Source: Acidimicrobiaceae bacterium (GTDB lineage: Bacteria; Actinomycetota; Acidimicrobiia; Acidimicrobiales; Aldehydirespiratoraceae). Taken from it: a stretch of 64,000 bases of DNA. Shown here piece after piece: positions 26,294 through 33,711 of this stretch. The notes beneath the pieces are model-generated. The model saw only the letters and a list, made by a program, of their open reading frames with translations, had not been told where the DNA came from and searched no databases. Each line of letters starts with the position of its first letter. The first letter of the stretch is position 1. The stretch is taken from assembly GCA_016845585.1 (NCBI GenBank), contig JAERSO010000140.1:1-64000 (forward strand). The letters run 5' to 3'. Made by a program: the position numbers and the translations under genes.

Positions 26294-27580
26294 ATGCCCG
26301 AGCTGACGTGCGAGCAGTGGCTGACCCCTCGGCCGCTGGCGGAGTCCACCGTCGCGATCATCTCGACCTGCGGGATGCATCGACACGACGATCCACCCTT
26401 CACCCCCGGCGCGGTCGACTACCGACTCCTTCCTCGCAGGATCGATTGGGTCGACGTCGTCATGTCGCACATCAGCGCGAACTTCGACCGCAGCGGACTC
26501 GCCGACGATCCCAATGTCGCCATGCCGCTCGACCGCCTCGAAGCGCTCGCCGAAGCCGGTGAGATCGGCGGCGTTTCCGACTGGCACTACGTGTTCATGG
26601 GGGCGCACCCCGCACCACAGATGTTCGAAGAGGTCGGGACCGAGGTCGGCCGTCTTCTCGCCGCCGATGGCGTCGGTGTCGCGCTCCTCGTACCGATTTG
26701 ACCCCTGTGTTCGGGCGCGGTCGGCGCCCTTGCCCACTACATCGAACGTTCTGGCGTCGCGACGGTGCCGATCAGCCTGGTGCGGGAACAAACCGAACGG
26801 GTGCAACCCCCACGGGCGCTCTGGGTTCCGTTTCCGCTCGGGCGACCCCTCGGAATACCCGGCGATGCGGAGTTCCAACTCGACGTGATGCGCGCCGCGT
26901 TCGCGATGCTGCATACGGCGACCGAACCCACGATCGAGGACTATCCGATCGATGCCCCCGGAGCCGGGCCTGAAGCCTGGGCCTGTCCGCTGAACCTCGC
27001 CGTGCCGACCGACGACTCACTCTCCGCACGGCTGATGGCCGAGGTCGACCGGCTTCGCCCGTGGGCCGCGGAGACCCGTCGTCGACGCGGCCGCACGCTG
27101 TTCGGACTCTCCGGAGCCGCCCCGGATCAGATCGACGCGGTGGCATCAGCGCTCGGCGCCGTCGCCGAGGGCGGTGATCTCGAATCCAGCCCCACCACCG
27201 ACTTCGAGCTCGCCCACGACATGCCATTCGTGCTTCGTCACCTCGCCGACGACCTGCGGGGCTACTACCACGAGGCCATCGCCTCCCAACCCGGCGCCAC
27301 ACCCCCGAATCATGATGCGCTCAACGAGTGGATCTTCGGTCAGACCGTGTTCGGTCAGGTCCTCGTCACGATCGGCGACCACCTCACCGCGGCCCAAGCC
27401 GACAACCCGTTCGCGCCGCTCGTTCGCAACTTCATCGTTCCCGAGGGTCACTACCGAGGGATCGCCAACTTCGAGGGCATCGTCGGCGGCCATGACCGAC
27501 ACTGCCGAGGACGGACGGGCAGGGCGCGGCCGCTCCGCACCTGGCAGGACCTTCGGGCCGAACTACCATTCGACCCGTGA
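26294..27580 (+). CDS. GrdB/PrdB-related reductase selenoprotein B-family protein with in-frame UGA (predicted Sec136)
   Basis: The frame is continuous over 428 codons except for one TGA at 26699-26701. The N-terminal ~190 residues resemble the glycine/sarcosine/betaine/D-proline reductase selenoprotein B family. Features are VDYRLLPRRIDW, HYVFMGAHPAP, LLAADGVGVALLVPI, then UGA followed by PLCSGAVGALAHYIE, and ALWVPFPLGRPLG. Non-seleno homologues have cysteine where the UGA falls, giving U136-P-L-C139, a UxxC redox motif. Codon use and similarity continue unchanged after the UGA, and a SECIS-like hairpin follows. The C-terminal half (about 260-415, with LNEWIFGQTVFGQVL) is unassigned. No grdA or prdA partner is visible. 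The stop overlaps the VOC gene start (GTGA). Confidence 0.75.
26699..26729 (+). promoter_or_regulatory. UGA codon with bacterial SECIS-like hairpin
   Basis: After the UGA (26699-26701) come 11 nt, then a perfect 6-bp stem GGGCGC (26713-26718) / GCGCCC (26724-26729) closed by the loop GGTCG. The apical GGTC is the same as in the E. coli fdhF SECIS loop bound by SelB, and 17 nt separate the UGA from the loop guanines, within the range known for bacterial SECIS elements. The hairpin is seen directly; SelB-dependent function is inferred. Confidence 0.7.
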
Positions 27581-27930
27581 GTCTCGAATGGGAGCAGACG
27601 ACCATCGACGCCGATGATCCCGCGCGTCTGGGGCGCTGGTGGGCCGAGGCGCTCACCTGGGTGATCGTCGACGAGGGAACGGACGTTTTCGAGATCCGGC
27701 CCACCGCCGACCGTGTTCCTGGGCTGCTTTTTCTCCGCGCCGACCATGCGAAGATGGCCAAGAACCGGCTCCACCTCGACTTCCGACCCGACGACCAGGC
27801 TGCGGAGGTCGAGCGGCTGGTGGCCCTCGGTGCGTCGCGTGTCGACATCGGCCAGGGCTCACAGCCGTGGGTCGTGCTCGCCGATCCCGAAGGCAACGAG
27901 TTCTGCGTTCTCGGCTCAGGAAGCACCTGA
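27577..27930 (+). CDS. VOC (glyoxalase-like) family protein
   Basis: 117 residues from a GTG that overlaps the stop of the preceding gene by 4 nt, so it is translationally coupled. The sequence contains a VOC beta-alpha-beta-beta-beta repeat: DADDPARLGRWWAEAL, NRLHLDFRPDDQAAEVERL, and WVVLADPEGNEFCVL at the end. Possible metal ligands are H (LHLDF) and E (GNEFCV). Such proteins range from lyases to antibiotic-binding proteins. The coupling suggests a role with the predicted selenoprotein. Confidence 0.85.
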   Translation: MSLEWEQTTIDADDPARLGRWWAEALTWVIVDEGTDVFEIRPTADRVPGLLFLRADHAKMAKNRLHLDFRPDDQAAEVERLVALGASRVDIGQGSQPWVVLADPEGNEFCVLGSGST

Positions 27931-27957
27931 GCCAGGCTGGCATGGTGGCCCTCGGTC

Positions 27958-28371
27958 TCACGTGCCCTCGTCGAGCAGCTCTTTCAGTCGCTCGTAGTCC
28001 TTGCGCACATTGCGCTCGACCATGCGTCTCATCACGGGGTTGAAGAGGCGCATCACGCCGCCCGGTTGTCCCCGGATGGTCGCAGTGAGCATCACGCCGC
28101 CACCTGGGCCCGGCGCGACCCGGCGGGTGATGTCGAGGGGCAGCGTGCTCTTGGTCGTCTTCTGAACACGACCGACACTCAAGCAGGTCACCTGCGCGAG
28201 TGATCGGGCGACGAGCGTCTTGCCGAGCCCCGGGAGGTCCTCGAGGAGCACGTACCCGCCCGCCAACAGGCCGACGATGACCGTCTCCAGCGCGTCGAGG
28301 ATTCGGTCACAGGTTCTTGCCGCCTCGAGGACGGTCGGATCGTTCGGGGCGGGGTGTGGAGTTGTGTGCAT
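27958..28371 (-). pseudogene. In-frame fusion of a MoxR ATPase N-terminus to an SRPBCC protein C-terminus
   Basis: Codons 1-68 encode the start of a MoxR-type AAA+ ATPase, including Walker A in LLEDLPGLGKTLVARSLAQV and the RVQ that follows. The next residues (LPLDITRRVAPGPGG, then MRLFNPVMRRMVERNVRKDYERL) are the C-terminal strand and helix of an SRPBCC/polyketide-cyclase-like protein. Neither domain is complete: Walker B, the sensors and the START-fold N-terminus are missing. A deletion between two same-strand genes seems to have joined them in frame. The ATG overlaps the stop of the upstream membrane gene (TGATG), as in intact moxR operons. Confidence 0.7.
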
Positions 28372-29074
28372 CAGTCACTTCCGGCGTGGTCTGGACGAGT
28401 CGGCGAGCACTCCTCGGCCAGGATGATGTCGAGGAACCGGTCGAGTTCGTCGATGGTCGGGCTGCGACCTGACACCTCAGGGTCGACGAGCCACGCGACG
28501 TCTCCGAGGAGGGCGTTGGCCCGACCCGGGTCCGAGCCGTCGAGAGTTCCGGATCGGCTGCGGACCGTTGCGCCCTCCCGGCATCGGCATCCTCGGGAGT
28601 CGGACGCCGGCCGCTCCAGAGCAGGATGCCCCCAGCGACAGCGAATATGACGAACAGAACGAGAACCGGGTCGTCGTCAGGTTCATCGACGGTGATGGCC
28701 TGTGGCGACCCGGTGGCTGGTGTCGTGTCCTCTCCGACCGGATCCTCGCCCCGCTGCTCCGGCCTGAACACAATGGCCAATGCGATGGTGACGGCGACCA
28801 CGACAAGCCAGGCTCGCCAAGACGGTTTCCGTCGGCGCTGGAGGGGGCCATGACTGCGGCCCAACGTGAACGGCAGCAGGAGAAGCCCACAAAGGATGAT
28901 CAGGCCGAAGACGACGACAAATGCGCTTTGGAGGTTCGGGACACCAATCCAACCCGCCGCGTCGGATGCGCTCCCAGCCCCGACCACGACCAGGGTGACC
29001 CATCCCAGAAGCACCACCACGGTCACTCGGCGCTGACCGCTGAACCAACTCGTGATCTGCCCCCGCGTGATCAT
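28371..29074 (-). CDS. Membrane protein of the moxR-type operon (one-base frameshift)
   Basis: The N-terminal ~175 residues have three TM helices (VTVVVLLGWVTLVVVGAG, VVVFGLIILCGLLLLPF, LVLFVIFAVAGGILLW) and basic or acidic linkers. The original C-terminus is in another frame: NALLGDVAWLVDPEVSG, then SPTIDELDRFLDIILAEE, ending at a TGA that overlaps the next ATG. Restoring one base at about 28541-28546 joins them into a ~234-residue protein. A C-terminal cytosolic helix region after two or three TMs resembles DUF4129-type proteins found with MoxR. Function is unknown. Confidence 0.6.
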
Positions 29075-29175
29075 GACCTAGGTTCGCCCTACGGCGTCAT
29101 CCGGTGGCCAGTGCTCTCGGCCGCGGCGCCGCACTGAACGGAGCCGCAGTGGACGGGCCGCAGCGCGGTCGTCGC

Positions 29176-30780
29176 TCAGCGTGGGTCGGAGGCGAACCAC
29201 CGTGCGGTTGCGTTGTAGACCATGTCGTGGCCCGCTTGGAAGTAGACGAGCAAGACGGAGGCCGACTGCCTGGCGAAGACGGGACCCGGGTCACCGCCTC
29301 CGAAGTGCGTCACCGTCGCGGCCCAATCCGAGAGATGGCCGGGCACCGCTCCCCCGCCGAAGACATCCACCTCGGCGGCACTGAGACGATCCTCGGGGTC
29401 GGCCAACAGGTTGAACACGTCGGCAGCGGCGTTCGGTGGCACGAACGAGTCGCGGATGCCTTGGGCGATGAAGACCGGAACCCCGCTCTCGCGAGCCGAG
29501 TCGAGGTAGGTCACCGGGCTCCGCTTCAGGCACTCGTCTCGAACGGGACCGGCCACCCTCGGGTCACCTCCGCAGGCCACCGAGATGTGGGTGGTGTAGC
29601 CCAGGCCCCTACTTCTGGAGAAGTCGTAGAAGTCGACGAGGTCATGGGTCGGGCCCCAGGCCGAGACGGCCGAGACCTTCTCGGGGTGGCGACCGGCGAG
29701 GAGGAGCGCCATCATCCCGCCACCGGAGTAGCCGACGACGTACACACGATCGGCGTCCACCCCGGACTGGGCGACGGCGTAGTCGATCGCGTCGGCCGCA
29801 TCCTGGACCGCCAGATCGGATCCCGTCGAAAGAGTGTCATCGTTCTTGCCCCGGAAATCGGGGGCGATGACCGCCCACCCGTTCTCCTGGGCCCACCTCG
29901 CGAAGGGGATCCCCGCGTGCTGGGTGTAGCCGGCGCTCCATGAGTGCAGGATCACCAACACCGGCTGATCGCCGTCGCCGGTCGGCGGCAGCCAGAAGGC
30001 GGGTTGTTGGGCACCGTCCACCGTTGACGGGATCCGGATGTCCTGAACTCCCGGGACCGCCGATGCCCATCGGGCCGCACCACTGGCGACGAAGCTGCTG
30101 AAGTCGCCGATGGTGTTGAGGCCCGCGAGCGAGTCGAACGTCTCGCAGCCGGAGGACTCAGGATCGACGACGACGGGGGGCGACCCCTTGTAGCGGTGGA
30201 GGAACGTGGCCAACTGACCTCTGGTGACCGTGGCCTCGGGCGAGAAGGTCGTCGACGATGTGCCCATGGTGATGCCCTGTTGCAGCATCCATCCCACCGG
30301 AGTGATCTGCCAGGCCCTGGCCACATCAGGGAACTGGACCGGGGGCGGAGCATCGGGAGAGTCCTCCAGGCGATGCAGCATCACCGCCAGCTGACCGCGA
30401 GTCAGGTGGTCCTTGGGCGAGAACGTTGTCGATGACGTGCCCATGGTGATGCCGTTGTCGAACAGCCACGACACCGGATCCTGTTGCCACGCGAGTTCGA
30501 CATCAGCGAAGTCGTGGGTGCCACCGGGTACCTGGGACCCCTCCATTCGCCACATGAACGCCGCTGCCTGACCACGGGTCACCGGATCGTTGGGCCCGAA
30601 ACACTCCGGAGAGATGCCGGTGGTGATGGCGTTGTCGACCATCCACTGAATCGGCTCGCTGTAGAACCGGTCCGAGGCGACATCTCCGAACCCGGCCACC
30701 GCAGCGACCGGCGAAACCGACGCAACGCCTGTCATCGTCAACGAGACAACGAGCCAGAGGGCCAGAGTCCGACGCTTCAT
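29176..30780 (-). CDS. Secreted SLH-domain alpha/beta hydrolase
   Basis: 534 residues from the ATG at 30780; a longer TTG start at 30813 is less likely. A signal peptide covers residues 1-27. Three SLH repeats follow (about 30-80, 90-140, 149-197), each ending with TRGQ(L/A)A, which anchor the protein to the cell surface. The hydrolase domain has the nucleophile elbow VVGYSGGGMMA (S322), an acid in IAQGIRDSFVPP and a histidine in GHDMVYN. It resembles dienelactone-hydrolase or prolyl-oligopeptidase-like esterases. SLH repeats 2 and 3 share the segment ITMGTSSTTFSP nearly identically at DNA level, suggesting recent repeat duplication. Confidence 0.9.
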   Translation of the reverse strand: MKRRTLALWLVVSLTMTGVASVSPVAAVAGFGDVASDRFYSEPIQWMVDNAITTGISPECFGPNDPVTRGQAAAFMWRMEGSQVPGGTHDFADVELAWQQDPVSWLFDNGITMGTSSTTFSPKDHLTRGQLAVMLHRLEDSPDAPPPVQFPDVARAWQITPVGWMLQQGITMGTSSTTFSPEATVTRGQLATFLHRYKGSPPVVVDPESSGCETFDSLAGLNTIGDFSSFVASGAARWASAVPGVQDIRIPSTVDGAQQPAFWLPPTGDGDQPVLVILHSWSAGYTQHAGIPFARWAQENGWAVIAPDFRGKNDDTLSTGSDLAVQDAADAIDYAVAQSGVDADRVYVVGYSGGGMMALLLAGRHPEKVSAVSAWGPTHDLVDFYDFSRSRGLGYTTHISVACGGDPRVAGPVRDECLKRSPVTYLDSARESGVPVFIAQGIRDSFVPPNAAADVFNLLADPEDRLSAAEVDVFGGGAVPGHLSDWAATVTHFGGGDPGPVFARQSASVLLVYFQAGHDMVYNATARWFASDPR

Positions 30781-30809
30781 ACTGGGTGCTTCCCCCGATG
30801 TGGGCTGGG

Positions 30810-31175
30810 TCAACTACCGACGTTCGATGTTGTCGTCGGTGGCGGCGCAGCCGTCGTTGTTGTTGTGGTGGTGGTCGTGGTTGTCGTCGTCGACGTGGTG
30901 GTCGAAGTAGTGCTCGGATTGGCGGCGGCTGTGGTGGTCGGAGCCGCTGTCGTCGTCGTGGTGGTCGGCGTCGTCGCGCTCGTGTCGGGCTCCGCAATCC
31001 GAGCAATTCTCTCGGCGGGTTCACCCACGTCTGGAGTCTCTGCGGAGGGATCGCTGGCAGACCCGCACGAGGCGAGCAGCATCCCCGCCATCAACAGACC
31101 GGCAACGGGCGCGAATCCGCTCCGTTCCTGCCCCCGGGTCAGGTAGCCGTTCGAAGCCCCTCTGGTTCTACGCAT
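30810..31175 (-). CDS. Putative lipoprotein with Thr-rich tail
   Basis: 121 residues. The N-terminus has a hydrophobic stretch ending in a lipobox (LLASC), so C37 would be lipidated. The C-terminal ~60 residues are a threonine-rich, low-complexity region with runs of T interrupted by A, S and P, typical of extended cell-wall spacers. No globular domain follows, so the gene may be truncated at its 3' end or function as a short surface stalk. Its stop is 29 bp upstream of the SLH hydrolase ATG, on the same strand. Confidence 0.65.
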   Translation of the reverse strand: MRRTRGASNGYLTRGQERSGFAPVAGLLMAGMLLASCGSASDPSAETPDVGEPAERIARIAEPDTSATTPTTTTTTAAPTTTAAANPSTTSTTTSTTTTTTTTTTTTTAAPPPTTTSNVGS

Positions 31176-31315
31176 GTTCGGACCATCGGCATGTTGGGCT
31201 GCGTTTTGATGCGATCACCTCTTGCAGGGCGCTCTCGCAGCCATGCTGCGCGCCATGCCGACGTGAGTACGCTTCCGAAGTGAGCAACGAAGACAACCTC
31301 CGAGGCGCAGCCTAG

Positions 31316-32161
31316 ATGGCGCTCGGGATGCTTGCCTATGTCGTGAACGACGCCTTCGTGAAGAAGGCAGTCGAAGACCTCGCGCTCTTCCAGGCCATCT
31401 TCATTCGTGGCCTGATGCTCGTTGCGCTCATCAGCCTGATCGCCCGAGTCAGGGGCGACCATCGGCGAATGCGAATGCTCCGCAACCGTCGCGTCGGTGT
31501 CCGTATCGGCCTTGAAGCCGTCGGCACGTGCTTCTTCCTTCTCGGACTCAGCAATCTCCCGCTCGCCGACATGACCGCCGTGCTGCAGCTCGTACCTCTT
31601 GCCGTCACATTCGCCGCGGCGCGGCTCCTCCGCGAACAGGTCGACTGGATTCGGGTGGCCACCGTGTTCACCGGGTTCGTCGGCGTCTTGTTCGTGGTCC
31701 GACCCGGCGCTGAAAGCTCGAGCCCCTGGTTCCTCGCCGCTCTTGCGGTGGTGGTCATCGTCACCGTCCGCGAACTCGTGACGAAGAAGATCTCGGCCGA
31801 GATCCCGTCCCTGATCATCGCCCTCGGCACAGGAATCGTCATCACCGCCATGGGAGGGGTGGTCTCGATCTTCGAGGGGTGGGAGCCATTCGAGGCCAAG
31901 CATCTGATCTTGCTGGCGACGGCATCCGGCTTCCTCAGCGTCGGCTACACGGCAAGCGTCAACGCCGTTCGCGTCGGCGACATGAGCTTCACCGCTCCCT
32001 TCCGCTATTCGATTCTTCTGTTTGCGATCATCCTGCAGATCATCGTCTTCGGCGACGTCCAGGACGCCTTGAGTTTGGTCGGTTCAGCGATCGTGGGTGC
32101 GGCCGGACTGTTCTCCCTGACCCGCGAACGCGCTGTCCTCGCCACCGTTCATCGCGGCTAG
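31316..32161 (+). CDS. DMT-superfamily (EamA) transporter, possible amber-interrupted start
   Basis: 281 residues with ten hydrophobic spans in two EamA halves (e.g. LVALISLIARV near the start, VFTGFVGVLFVVRPG in the middle, FRYSILLFAIILQIIVFG near the end). It should be a drug/metabolite exporter in the cytoplasmic membrane. Directly upstream in frame, a GTG at 31280 starts MSNEDNLRGAA, then TAG (31313-31315), then the ATG of this gene. MSNEDNLRGAA-x-MALGML is the expected N-terminal pattern of the family, so TAG probably replaced a sense codon. Re-initiation at the abutting ATG would yield a protein lacking only 12 residues. Confidence 0.88.
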   Translation: MALGMLAYVVNDAFVKKAVEDLALFQAIFIRGLMLVALISLIARVRGDHRRMRMLRNRRVGVRIGLEAVGTCFFLLGLSNLPLADMTAVLQLVPLAVTFAAARLLREQVDWIRVATVFTGFVGVLFVVRPGAESSSPWFLAALAVVVIVTVRELVTKKISAEIPSLIIALGTGIVITAMGGVVSIFEGWEPFEAKHLILLATASGFLSVGYTASVNAVRVGDMSFTAPFRYSILLFAIILQIIVFGDVQDALSLVGSAIVGAAGLFSLTRERAVLATVHRG

Positions 32162-32202
32162 CAGCGCTCGGGATCCGCGGAAGCGCTCGGACGCTGCGCT
32201 CC

Positions 32203-32325
32203 TCAGCGCTCGTTGAAGTGGTGGAGAACACGCTCGTAGGGCGATGCGGTGCGTTCGAGCGACTCGATCGAGATGCACTCGTCGTGGCCATGGAAGCGGG
32301 TGAGAAGGTCGGGGAAGGTCGTTTC
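32203..32325 (-). pseudogene. C-terminal remnant of an M20-like peptidase
   Basis: A minus-strand frame contains TFPDLLTRFHGHDECISIE and SPYERVLHHFNER before a TGA at 32205-32203. The RFHGHDEC histidine and acidic cluster followed by a terminal helix resembles the end of M20/M42-type metallopeptidases. Nothing of the catalytic domain remains: at about 32325 the sequence switches to plus-strand GST coding. It is the broken end of a gene cut by a rearrangement. Confidence 0.45.
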
Positions 32326-33001
32326 GTCGCTCGAGGATTTCGCCGACGAGTGGGTGACCAAGGCGATATATCACTATCGCTGGACCTACGACCCCGACAT
32401 CGAGAAGGCCGGGAAGCTGCTGCCACTGGATCGGGACCTCAAGTTGTCCGACGACGCCCACGCTGCGGCAAGCGACTTCATCATCGAGGACTCCTATCGG
32501 AACGTGCTGGACATCCTCCATGCCCATCTTGCCCAGGGCGACTTCCTGTTCGGGGATCGGCCGGGTCGGACCGACTTCGCGCTGTACGGACAGCTCAAGC
32601 CCCTGGTGTGGTGGGATCCCACGCCGATGGCGATCGCCGTCGAGCGAGCGTCGCGAGCCGTCAACTGGATCGAACGGGTCGACGATCTGTCGTGGCTGCC
32701 CGTCGACGGCGATATCGGCTGGTCGGCGCTCGACGACCTCGAGGCGACGGTTCGCGACCTCCTGACCGAGGCCGGCCGCACCTCCGCCCCATTCATGTTG
32801 GCCAACGACGAGGCCCTCGTGTCGGGAGCCGACGTGATCGTCTGCGAGATCGAGGGCGCCGAGTATCGCCAGGGCCCGTTCAAGTACCAGGGCAAGTGCC
32901 TCCAGTGGCTCCGAGAGGCGCACGCCGATCTCGCCGCGGACGACCGTGCCCGTGTCGACGGTGTGCTCGCCGGCACCGGCTGCGAGACCCTCTTCGCATG
33001 A
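32325..33001 (+). pseudogene. 5'-truncated glutathione-S-transferase-like gene
   Basis: From SLEDFADEWVTKAIYHY onward (~225 residues) the protein has the all-helical GST C-terminal domain: FIIEDSYRNVLDILHAHL, FLFGDRPGRTDFALYGQL and a C-terminal WLPVDG region. The thioredoxin-like N-terminal domain that binds glutathione is missing. The frame extends upstream to an ATG at 32249, but those residues are antisense to the M20 remnant, so the junction near 32325 marks a deletion. The stop overlaps the next GST start by 4 nt (ATGA). Confidence 0.7.
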
Positions 33002-33675
33002 CGGACGACGTCGCGCTCTACGGGCACTGGATCTGCCCGTTCGCGACGCGGGTGCAGTTCGCCCTGCGCCAACGCGGCATTGCCCACGAACTCATCGACC
33101 TGCCGCCCTCGGCGGTACGCGGCCCCGTCTTCGAGCTGCCACCTGAGTTCGTCGAGCACAGCCCACGTCTCGAGATTCCGATGCTCCGCATCGGCGACCG
33201 CTACCTGGCCGACTCCATCCCGGTACTCGAGTGGATGGAGTCCGAGATTCCGGACCACCCGCTCCTGCCGGCGGGCGAGCCTGCTCGCGCGCTCGTTCGG
33301 GAACGCATGGCGTGGATCGACCGTAACGCATTCCGGCCCATGGTCGGGGTGTACTACGGAACCGACCCCGACCGCATCGCTCGCGCTGTCGTGAAGCTCG
33401 CCGATGCCCCCGCCGAGATGGGTCAGTGGACCGAAGAGACCGGCTGGCTCGCGGGGCCCGGGGTGTCGCTCGCCGAAGCCGTCGCCATGCCCATCCATGT
33501 TCGCATGGCGGGCCTGCAGCGCCTCGGCTTCAGCGCGGATGTCTCGCCATCGTTCACCGCCCATGGCGAGCGGTGCCGCTCCCTATCCGGGTGGGATGCC
33601 GTCGAGTGGACAGCCGAGCAGTGCGACGAGTTCGTTGGCCGGTTCACCGCGTACCGACGCAAACACAGCGCCTGA
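32998..33675 (+). CDS. Glutathione-S-transferase family protein
   Basis: 225 residues. The N-terminal thioredoxin fold starts VALYGHWICPFATRVQFAL, with the CPFxxR active-site pattern where the cysteine may form a mixed disulfide, as in omega/lambda-type GSTs. RLEIPMLRIGDRYLADSIPVLEW supplies the cis-proline and glutathione gamma-glutamyl contacts. The helical C-terminal domain is complete. It overlaps the truncated GST gene by 4 nt and was probably part of a two-gene GST operon. Confidence 0.88.
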   Translation: MTDDVALYGHWICPFATRVQFALRQRGIAHELIDLPPSAVRGPVFELPPEFVEHSPRLEIPMLRIGDRYLADSIPVLEWMESEIPDHPLLPAGEPARALVRERMAWIDRNAFRPMVGVYYGTDPDRIARAVVKLADAPAEMGQWTEETGWLAGPGVSLAEAVAMPIHVRMAGLQRLGFSADVSPSFTAHGERCRSLSGWDAVEWTAEQCDEFVGRFTAYRRKHSA

Positions 33676-33711
33676 GGTGAGGCCGCTCGACCCGCGGGTG
33701 CCGGAGGTCCG

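Noticed and set aside
30840-30960. Short-period GTTGTC/GTGGTG-like repeats that could be a microsatellite or CRISPR
   Set aside because: They encode the Thr-rich tail of a lipoprotein in one frame, with no spacer-repeat structure.
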